A program made the position numbers and the translations under genes. This document shows positions 10,429 to 18,927 of a DNA stretch of 64,000 bases, piece after piece (within the stretch, counting starts at the first letter, position 1; every line of letters begins with the position of its first letter). Origin of the DNA: Streptomyces venezuelae (GTDB lineage: Bacteria > Actinomycetota > Actinomycetes > Streptomycetales > Streptomycetaceae); NCBI RefSeq assembly GCF_008642275.1, contig NZ_CP029189.1:3416001-3480000 (forward strand). The letters are read 5' to 3'. The notes below the pieces were generated by a model. The model had not been told where the DNA came from. It made no database searches and was given only the letters and a program-made list of their open reading frames with translations.

Positions 10429-10461
10429 GTTCACCCTGGGGACGGGGTTGATTCACTTGTG
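10429..10461. promoter_or_regulatory. PHO-box-like repeats between phoR and phoU
   Basis: Two 11-nt units, GTTCACCCTGG (10429-10439) and ATTCACTTGTG (10451-10461), are in register and separated by exactly one poorly matching unit. Streptomyces PHO boxes are direct repeats of 11 nt beginning GTTCA. The site lies in the 216-bp divergent gap and would allow PhoP to control its own operon and phoU. Confidence 0.6.
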
Positions 10462-10571
10462 GTGCCGGAGTCGGACGCGTTTGCGGCTCACCGTGTCAAC
10501 GTGGGGCCGCTGGCCGCCCCGGCCCGCCCACGGGCAGTACCGCAGTAGTAGGCGAGAGAGGGACACGAGAC

Positions 10572-11249
10572 ATGCGCGACGCGTACCACGAGGAACTGGA
10601 CTCGATCGGAGAAGGCCTGGTCGAGATGGCCCGGCTCGTCGGCTCCGCGATCGGGCGGGCCACGACGTCCATGCTCGACGCCGACCTGAAGCTCGCCGAG
10701 AGCGTCATCGCCGCCGACCAGAAGGTCGACGACCTCCAGCACGACCTGGAGGCCCGCGCCATCGCCCTGCTGGCCCGCCAGCAGCCGGTCGCCACCGACC
10801 TGCGCATCGTCGTGACCTCCCTGCGGATGAGCGCCGACCTGGAGCGCAGCGGCGACCTCGCCCAGCACGTGGCGAAGCTCGCCCGGCTGCGCTTCCCGGA
10901 CCGGGCGGTGCCGCGGGACCTGCACGCCACCATCCTGGAGATGGGGCAGCTGGCGCAGCGCCTGATGGCGAAGGCCGCCGAAGTCATCATCACGAAGGAC
11001 GTCGACCTCGCCCTCCAGCTGGAGCAGGACGACGACGAGATGGACCAGCTGCACCGCACGCTGTTCCAGCACCTGATGGACGACCGCTGGAAGCACGGCA
11101 TCGAGACGGCCGTGGACGTGACCCTTCTGGGCCGCTACTACGAGCGCTTCGCGGACCACGCGGTGTCGGTGGCCAAGCGCGTGGTCTACCTGGTGACGGG
11201 TGAGCACGCGGACGACCTCCAGCAGCCGACGCAGGTCGAGGGCGTCTGA
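10572..11249 (+). CDS. phoU: Phosphate signalling protein PhoU
   Basis: Protein of 225 residues, all helical, with the two repeated three-helix PhoU modules. The metal-cluster motifs are visible: DLERSGDLAQHVAKLA in the first half and YYERFADHAVSVAKRV in the second (family E-R-x-x-D). It starts MRDAYHEELDSI behind GAGAGAGGGACACGAGAC. Known role: damps the PhoR kinase when the Pst transporter is saturated. Divergent from phoR-phoP with a PHO-box-like site between. Confidence 0.95.
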   Translation: MRDAYHEELDSIGEGLVEMARLVGSAIGRATTSMLDADLKLAESVIAADQKVDDLQHDLEARAIALLARQQPVATDLRIVVTSLRMSADLERSGDLAQHVAKLARLRFPDRAVPRDLHATILEMGQLAQRLMAKAAEVIITKDVDLALQLEQDDDEMDQLHRTLFQHLMDDRWKHGIETAVDVTLLGRYYERFADHAVSVAKRVVYLVTGEHADDLQQPTQVEGV

Positions 11250-11419
11250 CCCGCCGGCATCGGAAGCGGGGAGTCCGGACGAGGGTGCCGGACCGGGGGG
11301 CGGGGCCGAGCCCCAATGCGCCGTTGACGCGCCGGTACCGCTGGGCATGAATGAGGGCGAGGGCGGTCGTCGTACGAAGTCCCGTATGCCGCGGGGCACC
11401 GCCCCTGCGAGGAGGAACC

Positions 11420-11569
11420 ATGCCCGATTCCCCCGTCCCGATCACCCCGGAGCAGGAGCAGCCGCCGAGGCCGGAGCCGCTGCGGCTACCGCTGCTCGCG
11501 GCCTGCGGCTGCGGCTCGGGCTGCGGCTGCGGCTGCCAGTCCGGCGCCCCCTGCCAGTGCGGCGGCTGA
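11420..11569 (+). CDS. Cys-rich 49-residue peptide, possible metal binder
   Basis: A small gene with a strong GAGGAGG site 7 nt before its ATG. The product starts MPDSPVPITPEQEQPP, has a Pro/Glu-rich first half, and ends in a Gly/Cys cluster, ACGCGSGCGCGC followed by QSGAPCQCGG, with eight Cys among the last 24 residues. It has no signal peptide or membrane segment. Such density suggests binding of metal or thiols (metallothionein-like), but it matches no family I know with certainty. It lies between phoU and a terminator. A frame on the other strand covers the same DNA but is a shadow. Confidence 0.7.
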   Translation: MPDSPVPITPEQEQPPRPEPLRLPLLAACGCGSGCGCGCQSGAPCQCGG

Positions 11570-11584
11570 CCGCCTCCGCCGGCT

Positions 11585-11637
11585 GCACGCGCGACGGGCC
11601 CCGGCCGAGTTCCCTCGGCCGGGGCCCTTCGCGTGCG
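11585..11637. terminator. Bidirectional terminator
   Basis: A 14-bp GC stem (11596-11609 with 11614-11627) has outer GCACGCG/CGCGTGC pairing. It separates the Cys-rich peptide gene from the convergent TetR gene. Confidence 0.75.
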
Positions 11638-11645
11638 TCCGCCGG

Positions 11646-12203
11646 CTATCTCAGGAGCCAGTTCCGGGTGAGCTCCATGACCTCCGCGCGGGTGCGGCCG
11701 CCGTGGTCGACGTGGATGAAGTGCTCGCCGATGCGGAGCGAGTAGGCCAGCAGGCAGCGGACCTCGACGTCGTCCTCGTCGGTGCAGATGGCGCGGAACA
11801 GCGAGCGCAGGTACTCCATGCGCCGGTTGTCGGTACGCCGCACCCGCTGCGCGACGTCCTCGTCCCGCCGGGCCCAGTCGCGGATGGCGAGGTCGGCGGT
11901 GGTGCCCCTGACCGGCCCGTCGGCCGACGAGGCGATCGCGAACAGCCGCTCCAGCCTGGCCCGCGCGTCTCCGCCGCCGCTCTCGACCTGCTCGATGACG
12001 GCGTCGGCGACCTCGTGCTCCCAGGTGTCGAGCATCTCGGTCAGCAGTGCGCCCCGGCTGCCGAAGTAGCCGTAGAAGCCGCCCTTGCTGACCCCGAGCG
12101 CCTGCGCCAGGGCCTCGACGCGGACGGCGTCGGGGCCTCCGGCGGCGAGGGCCCGCAGCCCTTCCTCGATCCACTTTCCGCGCGGTGTGCGGGTCGCGCC
12201 CAT
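11646..12203 (-). CDS. TetR family transcriptional regulator
   Basis: Protein of 185 residues. The N-terminal HTH (RVEALAQALGVSKGGFYGYFGSR, residues about 28-50) is typical of TetR. The rest is the helical ligand-binding domain, whose inducer is unknown. The start at 12203 follows a GAGGAGGAG ribosome site; the open frame to 12740 is a shadow of the divergent gene. Two palindromes in the gap to the divergent DUF2867 gene are the likely operators, so it should repress both itself and that gene. Confidence 0.9.
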   Translation of the reverse strand: MGATRTPRGKWIEEGLRALAAGGPDAVRVEALAQALGVSKGGFYGYFGSRGALLTEMLDTWEHEVADAVIEQVESGGGDARARLERLFAIASSADGPVRGTTADLAIRDWARRDEDVAQRVRRTDNRRMEYLRSLFRAICTDEDDVEVRCLLAYSLRIGEHFIHVDHGGRTRAEVMELTRNWLLR

Positions 12204-12224
12204 GGTGTGCTCCTCCTCACGCGG

Positions 12225-12292
12225 CCCCTGTCTATACGGTGGCGTATAGATGAGTGCTAGCCTCGATCTATACGCCATCGTATAGACAGGGG
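12225..12292. promoter_or_regulatory. Paired TetR operators
   Basis: A 27-bp inverted repeat with one mismatch (12225-12251 with 12266-12292) fills the divergent gap. Each arm holds its own palindrome, CTATACGGTGGCGTATAG (12232-12249) and CTATACGCCATCGTATAG (12268-12285), so two dimers can bind side by side. The second site ends 14 nt before the DUF2867 start codon. Confidence 0.85.
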
Positions 12293-12299
12293 TTGACCG

Positions 12300-12893
12300 A
12301 TGAGACTCCCCAAGACCGCGTTCACCTCCCGCCCCTGGCGGATCCACGAGATCGCGGGCGACTTCCGGGTCGAGGACGTGTGGGCGCTGCCGACCCCGGG
12401 CGGGCCCGACGACCTCGACCGCCTGGTGCGCCAGTTCGCGGAGGGCACCGGGGATCCGGTCCCCTCCCCCGTGGCGCGCGTCCTCTTCGCGGTCCGCCGC
12501 GGGCTGGGCAGGCTGTTCGGCTGGGACAAGCCCGACGGCGGCCTCGGCACCCGGGTCCCCACCCTGCGCGACCGCCTGCCGGCCGACCTCCGCACGGGCG
12601 AGCGCGGCCCGGACCTGCGGTCGGCCCCGTTCACCTCGGTCTTCCAGACCCACGACGAGTGGGCGGCGGAATCCGCCAACCGGACCGTGCACGGGGTGCT
12701 CCACATCGGCTGGGTCCCGGACGGCAACGGCGGCCACCACGGCCAGATGACCGTCCTGGTGAAGCCGAACGGCCGCCTGGGAGCCCTCTACATGCTGGGC
12801 ATCAAGCCGTTCCGGTACCTGGGGGTCTACCCGGCCCTGATCCGCTCGATCGGCCGCGAATGGCGCGAGAACACCCCGAACGCCACCTCCTGA
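12300..12893 (+). CDS. DUF2867 family protein
   Basis: Protein of 197 residues, cytoplasmic with no signal peptide. The motif DFRVEDVWALPTPGG near the start, the central HTDEW-like FQTHDEWAAE and the end YLGVYPALIRSIGREW are typical of DUF2867, often found fused or next to NAD(P)-binding epimerases. No enzymatic role is established. It is divergent from the TetR gene and overlaps its operator region, so it is probably the main target of that repressor. Confidence 0.85.
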   Translation: MRLPKTAFTSRPWRIHEIAGDFRVEDVWALPTPGGPDDLDRLVRQFAEGTGDPVPSPVARVLFAVRRGLGRLFGWDKPDGGLGTRVPTLRDRLPADLRTGERGPDLRSAPFTSVFQTHDEWAAESANRTVHGVLHIGWVPDGNGGHHGQMTVLVKPNGRLGALYMLGIKPFRYLGVYPALIRSIGREWRENTPNATS

Positions 12894-13083
12894 GCCCCGC
12901 CACGAGCCGGCCCGGGGACCGAAAATGCCTCCCGCCCGCGCCGTACGCGCAGGCGGGAGGCATGATCACGAAGCCTACTCCTTCTCCACGCCCCCCGCCG
13001 AGCGGCGGGGGCGCGTGTGTGAGACTCCCCTCCTGACCGACCGGGGTGGGAGTCTTGCCTTGCACATACGCATCAAGCCGTCG

Positions 13084-13536
13084 ATGACGTCCAGGATCAC
13101 GACGAGATCCGTCGCGGCCGCCGCGATCCTGCTGGCATCCGTTCCGCTGGCCGGCTGCACGGCCGGCGACGCCCCGTCCCAAGCCAAGGCCGTCACCCGG
13201 GACACGGTGGACCGCGACGTGCGGGCGGCCGTCCGCAAGGCGGGCCTCGACCCTGCGAAGGGGAGGACCACCAGCACTCCGAACGGGAACGCGCATCCGA
13301 GCGCGGTCGACTGGTTCGCGGTCCTCGACACCCCACAGGCGGAGCAGGCCCTGCCGAAGATCGGGGCGGAGCTGGAGCGCCTGGGATGGCGCGCGGAGCC
13401 CGTCGACACCTTTCCCCTCAGCTACGAGAAGTCCGACTGGAGCCTCGTGGGCCGCAGCGTGACCGAAGCCGACGCGGTCACCCTCGCCCCGGGCGAAAGC
13501 CTCCTCACCTTGTCGGTCACGGACTTCGGTCCCTAG
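13084..13536 (+). CDS. Small lipoprotein, unknown function
   Basis: About 150 residues with a lipoprotein signal: TSRITTRSVAAAAILLASV and the lipobox PLAGC near residue 25. The mature part (about 125 residues) has a single mixed alpha/beta domain, with SAVDWFAVLDTPQAEQALPKIG. The start is uncertain. The ATG at 13084 has no ribosome site, while an in-frame TTG at 13060 follows GGGAG by 7 nt and would add 8 residues. The gap to DUF2867 holds no hairpin of note, so weak co-transcription is possible. I do not recognise the family. Confidence 0.7.
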   Translation: MTSRITTRSVAAAAILLASVPLAGCTAGDAPSQAKAVTRDTVDRDVRAAVRKAGLDPAKGRTTSTPNGNAHPSAVDWFAVLDTPQAEQALPKIGAELERLGWRAEPVDTFPLSYEKSDWSLVGRSVTEADAVTLAPGESLLTLSVTDFGP

Positions 13537-13557
13537 GAGGTGTCCAGGACGGACGAA

Positions 13558-13594
13558 AGCCCCTGACCCGCACCGTCGATGCGGGTCAGGGGCT
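13558..13594. terminator. Bidirectional terminator
   Basis: An inverted repeat of about 14 bp (GCCCTGACCCGCA and its complement) lies between the lipoprotein gene and the convergent gpmA. Confidence 0.7.
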
Positions 13595-13606
13595 CGATCG
13601 TGCTGC

Positions 13607-14368
13607 TTACTTCTTCTTGCCCTGGTTCTTGACGGCCTCGATGGCGGCCGCGGCCGCGTCCGGGTCGAGGTAGGTGCCGCCCGGCTTCAGGGGCTTGAAG
13701 TCGGCGTCCAGTTCGTAGACGAGCGGGATGCCGGTCGGGATGTTCAGGCCCGTGATGTCGGCGTCGGAGATGCCGTCCAGGTGCTTGACCAGGCCGCGCA
13801 GCGAGTTGCCGTGCGCGGCGACCAGGACCGTGCGGCCGGCCAGCAGGTCCGGGACGATGCCGTCGTACCAGTACGGCAGCATGCGCTCGACGACGTCCTT
13901 GAGGCACTCCGTACGCGGACGCAGCTCGTTCGGGATCGACGCGTAGCGCGGGTCCGCGGACTGCGAGAACTCCGTGCCGTCCTCCAGGACCGGCGGCGGG
14001 GTGTCGTACGAGCGGCGCCACAGCATGAACTGCTCCTCGCCGAACTCCGCGAGGGTCTGCGCCTTGTCCTTGCCCTGGAGCGCACCGTAGTGGCGCTCGT
14101 TCAGGCGCCAGGAGCGGTGCACCGGGATCCAGTGGCGGTCCGCGGCCTCCAGCGCGAGCTGCGCCGTGCGGATGGCGCGCTTCTGCAGCGAGGTGTGCAG
14201 CACGTCGGGCAGCAGGCCGGCGTCCTTGAGCAGCTCACCGCCCCGGACCGCCTCCTTCTCGCCCTTCTCGGTGAGGTTGACGTCCACCCAGCCGGTGAAC
14301 AGGTTCTTCGCGTTCCAGTCGCTCTCGCCGTGGCGGAGGAGGATCAGCTTGTACGGTGCGTCGGCCAT
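13607..14368 (-). CDS. gpmA: 2,3-bisphosphoglycerate-dependent phosphoglycerate mutase
   Basis: Protein of 253 residues that interconverts 3- and 2-phosphoglycerate in glycolysis. The phosphohistidine motif [10 protein letters not shown] (H13), [16 protein letters not shown] and the second histidine in [12 protein letters not shown] are present. The C-terminus is basic (KNQGKKK). The start at 14368 is supported by alignment to the family and by a TAGGCT -10 box 7 nt upstream, which suggests a leaderless mRNA; the longer open frame upstream is not family-like. Confidence 0.95.
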   Translation of the reverse strand: MADAPYKLILLRHGESDWNAKNLFTGWVDVNLTEKGEKEAVRGGELLKDAGLLPDVLHTSLQKRAIRTAQLALEAADRHWIPVHRSWRLNERHYGALQGKDKAQTLAEFGEEQFMLWRRSYDTPPPVLEDGTEFSQSADPRYASIPNELRPRTECLKDVVERMLPYWYDGIVPDLLAGRTVLVAAHGNSLRGLVKHLDGISDADITGLNIPTGIPLVYELDADFKPLKPGGTYLDPDAAAAAIEAVKNQGKKK

Positions 14369-14375
14369 GCGTACG

Positions 14376-14381
14376 AGCCTA
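14376..14381 (-). promoter_or_regulatory. -10 box of leaderless gpmA
   Basis: Reads TAGGCT on the minus strand, 7 nt from the ATG with no ribosome site between. Confidence 0.55.
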
Positions 14382-14522
14382 GTGGACGCCCGGGGGCGCT
14401 CGCGCGCGGTGCGGGGTCCCGTCCGATTGACGGTGCGCGTCAATCCGGTGGCGCCCGGAGGCCTGCCACTCGTAATGTGCACGCCGTACGAGTGATGCTT
14501 ACACCTCCGGGGGGAATCCGTT

Positions 14523-15866
14523 ATGTCCGCTGCCCGTTTCGGACAGGCCGCCCGGGAGAGCGTCGCCGGGCTGCCCCGGGCCTTCTGGTGGCTCTGGACG
14601 AGCACCCTGGTGAACCGGCTCGGAGCCTTCGTCGCCACCTTCATGACCCTCTACCTGACCCTGGAGCGGGGCTACTCGGCCTCCTTCGCCGGGCTCGTCG
14701 TCGCCCTCCACGGGCTCGGCGGCGTCGTCTCCTCGCTCGTCGCGGGAGTGATGACCGACCGGCTCGGGCGGCGCCCCACCCTGCTGGCGGCCCAGGCCTC
14801 GACCGCGTTCTCGGTGGCGCTGCTCGGCTTCATGGAGCACCCGGCGGCGATCGCGGCCGTGGCCCTCCTGGTCGGCGTGACCTCGAACGCCTCCCGGCCG
14901 GCGGTCGCCGCGATGATGGCGGACATCGTCCGCCCCGAGGACCGGGTACGGGCCTTCGCCCTCAACTACTGGGCCATCAACCTCGGCTTCGCCGTCAGCG
15001 CGACGGCGGCGGGCGTGATCGCGGAGTACAGCTACCTGGCCGGTTTCCTGGGCGAGGCCGCCCTGACACTGGCCTGCGCGGTGCTGGTCTTCGTCAAGCT
15101 GCCCGAGTCCCGGCCGGAGCGGCCTACGAGCGGGTCGGACGCCGCCGGCGAGGAGCCCGCGATCGGGCTCGGGACGGTGCTGCGGGACGGCCGGTTCATG
15201 GGTGTGGTCGGGCTGTCCTTCCTGATCTCGCTGATCTTCACGCAGGGCTCGGTCGGCCTGCCGGTCGCGATGGGCGCCGCCGGGTTCTCCCCCGGGGACT
15301 ACGGGCTGGTCGTCGCCGTCAACGGCGTGCTGATCGTGCTGCTCCAGATCCCGGTCACCTCGTTCATCGAGCGGCGCGACCCGCAGAAGCTGCTGGTGAT
15401 CTCGGCGCTGCTGGCCGGGTACGGGTTCGCGCTGACGGCCTTCGCCGGACCGGTGTGGGCGTACGCGCTGACGGTGTGCGTGTGGACGCTGGCCGAGATC
15501 GTGAACTCGCCGACCCAGATGGGCCTGGTCGTACGGCTCTCGCCGGTGCACGGGCGCGGGCGCTACCAGGGGGTCTACAACCTGTCCTGGGCGGTGGCCT
15601 CGCTGGTCGCGCCGCTGATGGCGGGCCTGCTGATCGACCGGTACGGGGCCGACTGGCTCTGGGCGGCCACGGGCGTGCTGGGCACGGTGGCGGCGGCCGG
15701 CTACTGGCTGCTGATGCGCGGGCTCTCCGAGGGCGACGCGGGTGTCGCCGTCGTCGCCGGGTCCCCGGGCACGGAAGCGACCGAGGCCGAATCCGGGTCC
15801 GTGGCCGAGGTGGCGGGTGAGGCCCAGGGGGATGCGAAGCCCGCGGCGGCGGCCGGGGTGGCGTAG
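14523..15866 (+). CDS. MFS transporter, drug-exporter type
   Basis: Protein of 447 residues with about 12 hydrophobic segments. The MFS motif A between segments 2 and 3 reads [15 protein letters not shown] hydrophilic loop near residue 200 ([15 protein letters not shown]) divides the two halves, and the last 45 residues are an Ala/Glu/Val-rich cytoplasmic tail. A GGGGGGAA ribosome site precedes the ATG. The substrate is unknown; by layout it resembles multidrug or small-molecule exporters. Divergent from gpmA. Confidence 0.88.
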   Translation: MSAARFGQAARESVAGLPRAFWWLWTSTLVNRLGAFVATFMTLYLTLERGYSASFAGLVVALHGLGGVVSSLVAGVMTDRLGRRPTLLAAQASTAFSVALLGFMEHPAAIAAVALLVGVTSNASRPAVAAMMADIVRPEDRVRAFALNYWAINLGFAVSATAAGVIAEYSYLAGFLGEAALTLACAVLVFVKLPESRPERPTSGSDAAGEEPAIGLGTVLRDGRFMGVVGLSFLISLIFTQGSVGLPVAMGAAGFSPGDYGLVVAVNGVLIVLLQIPVTSFIERRDPQKLLVISALLAGYGFALTAFAGPVWAYALTVCVWTLAEIVNSPTQMGLVVRLSPVHGRGRYQGVYNLSWAVASLVAPLMAGLLIDRYGADWLWAATGVLGTVAAAGYWLLMRGLSEGDAGVAVVAGSPGTEATEAESGSVAEVAGEAQGDAKPAAAAGVA

Positions 15867-15893
15867 TACCCGGCCGGGGACACGACGGTCACG

Positions 15894-16742
15894 TCAGGCC
15901 AGGTGGCCGAAGATCGCGGCCAGCAGGACCCCGGCCGCGAGGAAGAGGACCGTCAGCACGGCCATGGCCGTCTTCTGCTCCGCCGTCACCTCCGCCTCCG
16001 GCATCGCCATGCCGGAGGCGCCTGCGTGGGTGGCGGCCGCGTGGGTGGCGGCCGGGAGCGGCTCGCCGCCCTCGCCCAGCGCCCGTACCGTCCCCATCCC
16101 GTGCTTGAGGTGGTTGGCGACCAGCCACACGTTGACCGGGTACGCGAAGGCCAGTCCGGCCAGCACGGCCAGCGAGAACGTCGCCCAGAAGCGCACGTCG
16201 CCGACGTCCCGCGCCCCCGGCACCTGGCTGCGCACGATCACGTTCACCGCGACCATGGCGCCCATCACGCAGTTCATCGAGAGCCACTCCGCGTACACCG
16301 TCGACCGGACGGCCCGCACGTAGCTGCCGCCGAGCATGTCGCGCATGAACAGGGCCTGGAAGACCAGCAGCCCGAAGCCGAAGCCCACCGCGTACTCGAA
16401 CAGGGCGTCGGCCCACGGCGGGAGTCCGAGCAGCGAGGCGACGACGGCCGCGACCATGATGCCGGTCGCGTCGCCGGCCACGCAGTGGATGGTCGAGCCG
16501 AGCGCCTGCTTCCACAGCGGCGCCACGAACCGCTCGTGGGTCCCGGGCCGCGGCTCCTTGCAGGACAGGACGTAGAGCGCGGCGCCCACCGGGCCGATGT
16601 AGAGGGTCACCAGCACCCAGCCCCACTTCATCACCGTGAGTTCCGGGTTCTCGGTGAACGCGTCGTGGGCGACGTAGCCGGTGGACAGGAGGGCCAGGGC
16701 GAACCAGGCGTACATGAGTGCTTCGGCTGTGGTCCCGCTCAT
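15894..16742 (-). CDS. DUF4396 integral membrane protein
   Basis: Protein of 282 residues with a short first membrane helix (AWFALALLSTGYVA) and five or more others. The motifs STIHCVAGDATGI and MRDMLGGSYVRAVRSTVYAEWLSMNCVMG are conserved in DUF4396 proteins. A His/Ala/Thr-rich loop, ATHAAATHAGAS, precedes the last helix and might bind a metal, which is speculation. Start at 16742 (MSGTTAEALMYAWF); an upstream in-frame methionine is possible. Convergent with the MFS gene, 27 bp apart. Confidence 0.8.
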   Translation of the reverse strand: MSGTTAEALMYAWFALALLSTGYVAHDAFTENPELTVMKWGWVLVTLYIGPVGAALYVLSCKEPRPGTHERFVAPLWKQALGSTIHCVAGDATGIMVAAVVASLLGLPPWADALFEYAVGFGFGLLVFQALFMRDMLGGSYVRAVRSTVYAEWLSMNCVMGAMVAVNVIVRSQVPGARDVGDVRFWATFSLAVLAGLAFAYPVNVWLVANHLKHGMGTVRALGEGGEPLPAATHAAATHAGASGMAMPEAEVTAEQKTAMAVLTVLFLAAGVLLAAIFGHLA

Positions 16743-16815
16743 CCCGTCACGGTGCGGTCGTACGGGCCCGGCCGGGCGGGCCGACACGCCTTCGCGTGCC
16801 GTTCGGTGCCGCGTG

Positions 16816-17334
16816 TCAGCCGATCGGAGTGCCGGGGCCGGCCGGTTCGCCCTGCGGGCGCGTCAGGTGCTTGAACGCGTCGAGGTTGAAGGTCGGCTCG
16901 CCGCGCGAGACCCGCCACTCGTACTCGCGCCGGATCGCGCTCGCGAAGCCCAGCTCCAGCAGCGTGTTGAAGGAACCGTCCGCCGCCTCCAGGACCGTGC
17001 CGAGCAGCCGGTCCAGCTCCTCCGGGTCGACGACCGACAGCGGGAGCCGGGCCGTCAGGTAGATGTCGCCGAGGCGGTCCACCGCGTACGCCATGCCGTA
17101 CAGCTTGAGGTTGCGCTCCAGCAGCCAGCGGTGGACGCCCGCCTCGTTCTCGTCGGGGTGCCGGATCACGAAGGCGTTGACCGACAGCGAGTGCCGGCCG
17201 ACCTTGATCGAGCAGGTGGTGCTCAGCTTGCGGGTGCCGGGGAGCTGGACGACGTAGGTGCCCGGCTCGGGGCTCTCCCAGCTCAGCTCCGCGCCGGTGA
17301 GTGCGCTCTCGATGATCTCGGCGGTGTCAGCCAT
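16816..17334 (-). CDS. YbjN domain protein, mshA partner
   Basis: Protein of 172 residues with the YbjN fold, related to type III secretion chaperones and mostly found in actinobacteria. Visible signatures are [15 protein letters not shown] and [26 protein letters not shown]. Function unknown. Its ATG overlaps the mshA stop region by 8 bp, so the two are translated together. This coupling is widely conserved in actinobacteria as I recall and hints at a role in mycothiol synthesis. Confidence 0.88.
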   Translation of the reverse strand: MADTAEIIESALTGAELSWESPEPGTYVVQLPGTRKLSTTCSIKVGRHSLSVNAFVIRHPDENEAGVHRWLLERNLKLYGMAYAVDRLGDIYLTARLPLSVVDPEELDRLLGTVLEAADGSFNTLLELGFASAIRREYEWRVSRGEPTFNLDAFKHLTRPQGEPAGPGTPIG

Positions 17335-18697
17335 GGTGGGAGCGTACGCGACGGCGATGATCATGCATGGCCGCGGTGTAGACGTCGGCCGTGCCGCCGG
17401 CCGCGGTGTCCCAGCCGAAGAACTGCGCGTGCCGCGCCGCCTCGGCGCCCATCCGGTCCGCGAGCGCCGGTTCGTCCACGAAGCGCTGCAGCTCCCGCGC
17501 GTAGTCCACCGGGTCGTGCCCGGGTACGAGGATCCCCGTGACCCCGTCGTTGACGGCGACGGGCAGCCCGCCGACCTCGGCGGCGAGCACCGGCGTGCCG
17601 GCGGCCTGCGCCTCTATGGCGACCAGCCCGAAGGACTCGCTGTAGGAGGGCATGACCAGCACGGACGCCGCCCGGAACCAGTCCGCGAGGCCGTCCTGCG
17701 CGACCGGCGGGTGGAAGTGCACGAGGTCGGCGATGCCGAGCTTCGCGGCCAGCTTGTGCAGGCCTTCCGGCTTGGCCAGACCGCTGCCGCTGGGCCCGCC
17801 GACGACGGGTACGAACAGGCGGCGGCGCAGCGAGGGGTCCCGGTCGACCATCACGGCGACGGCGCGCAGCAGGATGTCGGGGGCCTTCAGGGGCTGGATC
17901 CGCCCGGCGAAGAGGGGGATGACGGCGTCCTGCGGGAGGCCGAGGCGGGCGCGGGCGGCGGCCCGGCCGTCGCCGACGGTGAACCGGTCGAGATTCACCC
18001 CGGGGTGGACGACGGCCACCTTGCCGGGGTCGGCCTCGTAGTGCCGGACGAGCTCGCCGGCCTCCTCGGCGGTGTTCGCGATGAGCCGGTCGGCGGCGGC
18101 CACGATCTGGGTCTCGCCTATGACCCGGGCGGCGGGCTCGGGCGTGTCCCCCGCGGCCAGCGCCGCGTTCTTGACCTTCGCCATGGTGTGCATGGCGTGC
18201 ACGAGCGGGACGCCCCAGCGTTCGGCGGCGAGCCAGCCCACATGGCCGGAAAGCCAGTAGTGGGAGTGGACGAGGTCGTAGTAGCCGGGACGGTGTCCGG
18301 CCCAGGCCTGCATGACGCCGTGGGTGAAGGCGCACAGCTGGGCCGGGAGCTCCTCCTTGGCGAGGCCCTCGTAGGGGCCCGCGTCCACGTGCCGTACGAG
18401 GACGCCGGGGGCCAGCTCGACGACGGGCGGCAGCCCTCCGGTGGTGGCCCGGGTGAAGATCTCGACCTCGATGTTGATCGCGGCGAGCCGCTTGGCCAGC
18501 TCGACGATGTAGACGTTCATGCCGCCGGCGTCGCCGGTGCCGGGCTGGTGCAGCGGAGACGTGTGCACGCTGAGCATGGCCACGCGGCGCGGCCTGCGGT
18601 GGTGGCCGACGGCCGGAAGGCGCAGGCGGGGAGGCTCGTGGCGGGTGGCACGGGCGGCGGCGAGGCGGCCACTGAGGCGGGACACGTACTGGCTCAA
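17327..18697 (-). CDS. mshA: D-inositol-3-phosphate glycosyltransferase
   Basis: Protein of 456 residues, first enzyme of mycothiol synthesis: it joins N-acetylglucosamine from UDP-GlcNAc to inositol 3-phosphate. It is a GT-B (GT4) enzyme, with the N-terminal acceptor motif [19 protein letters not shown], the inositol-phosphate loop near [10 protein letters not shown], and the C-terminal nucleotide-sugar site [20 protein letters not shown]. The start is TTG at 18697 ([10 protein letters not shown]), preceded by GAGAGGA; the frame stays open upstream to 18811, but family members begin here. A second mycothiol gene, mshD, lies 33 kb away. Confidence 0.93.
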   Translation of the reverse strand: MSQYVSRLSGRLAAARATRHEPPRLRLPAVGHHRRPRRVAMLSVHTSPLHQPGTGDAGGMNVYIVELAKRLAAINIEVEIFTRATTGGLPPVVELAPGVLVRHVDAGPYEGLAKEELPAQLCAFTHGVMQAWAGHRPGYYDLVHSHYWLSGHVGWLAAERWGVPLVHAMHTMAKVKNAALAAGDTPEPAARVIGETQIVAAADRLIANTAEEAGELVRHYEADPGKVAVVHPGVNLDRFTVGDGRAAARARLGLPQDAVIPLFAGRIQPLKAPDILLRAVAVMVDRDPSLRRRLFVPVVGGPSGSGLAKPEGLHKLAAKLGIADLVHFHPPVAQDGLADWFRAASVLVMPSYSESFGLVAIEAQAAGTPVLAAEVGGLPVAVNDGVTGILVPGHDPVDYARELQRFVDEPALADRMGAEAARHAQFFGWDTAAGGTADVYTAAMHDHRRRVRSHHG

Positions 18698-18915
18698 AGA
18701 AGCAGTCCTCTCGGCTCGGACGGCGCCCGCACGACGCTCGGACGGCATGACGGACCGCATGCCGGACGGCATGACGGCGAGGGCGCGGAGGACGCCCTGC
18801 AAGGAGTGCAACCCGGATGGTCGTCCCGCGCATTCCGGGGTGCCCGGTTTTCCTGGAGGTTTCCTCGTGCCCGGTGCCCCGTCGGGGGGTTTTCATGCTG
18901 TGCGGGCCCTCCGCT

Positions 18916-18921
18916 TACCCT
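18916..18921 (+). promoter_or_regulatory. -10 box of leaderless methyltransferase gene
   Basis: TACCCT lies 6 nt before the ATG at 18928, with no ribosome site between. Confidence 0.5.
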
Positions 18922-18927
18922 CGGCCC

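Noticed and set aside
11200..11745. + strand frame of 181 aa over the Cys-rich peptide gene
   Set aside because: Different frame from the peptide with the strong ribosome site; product is Arg/Leu repeats typical of shadow frames.
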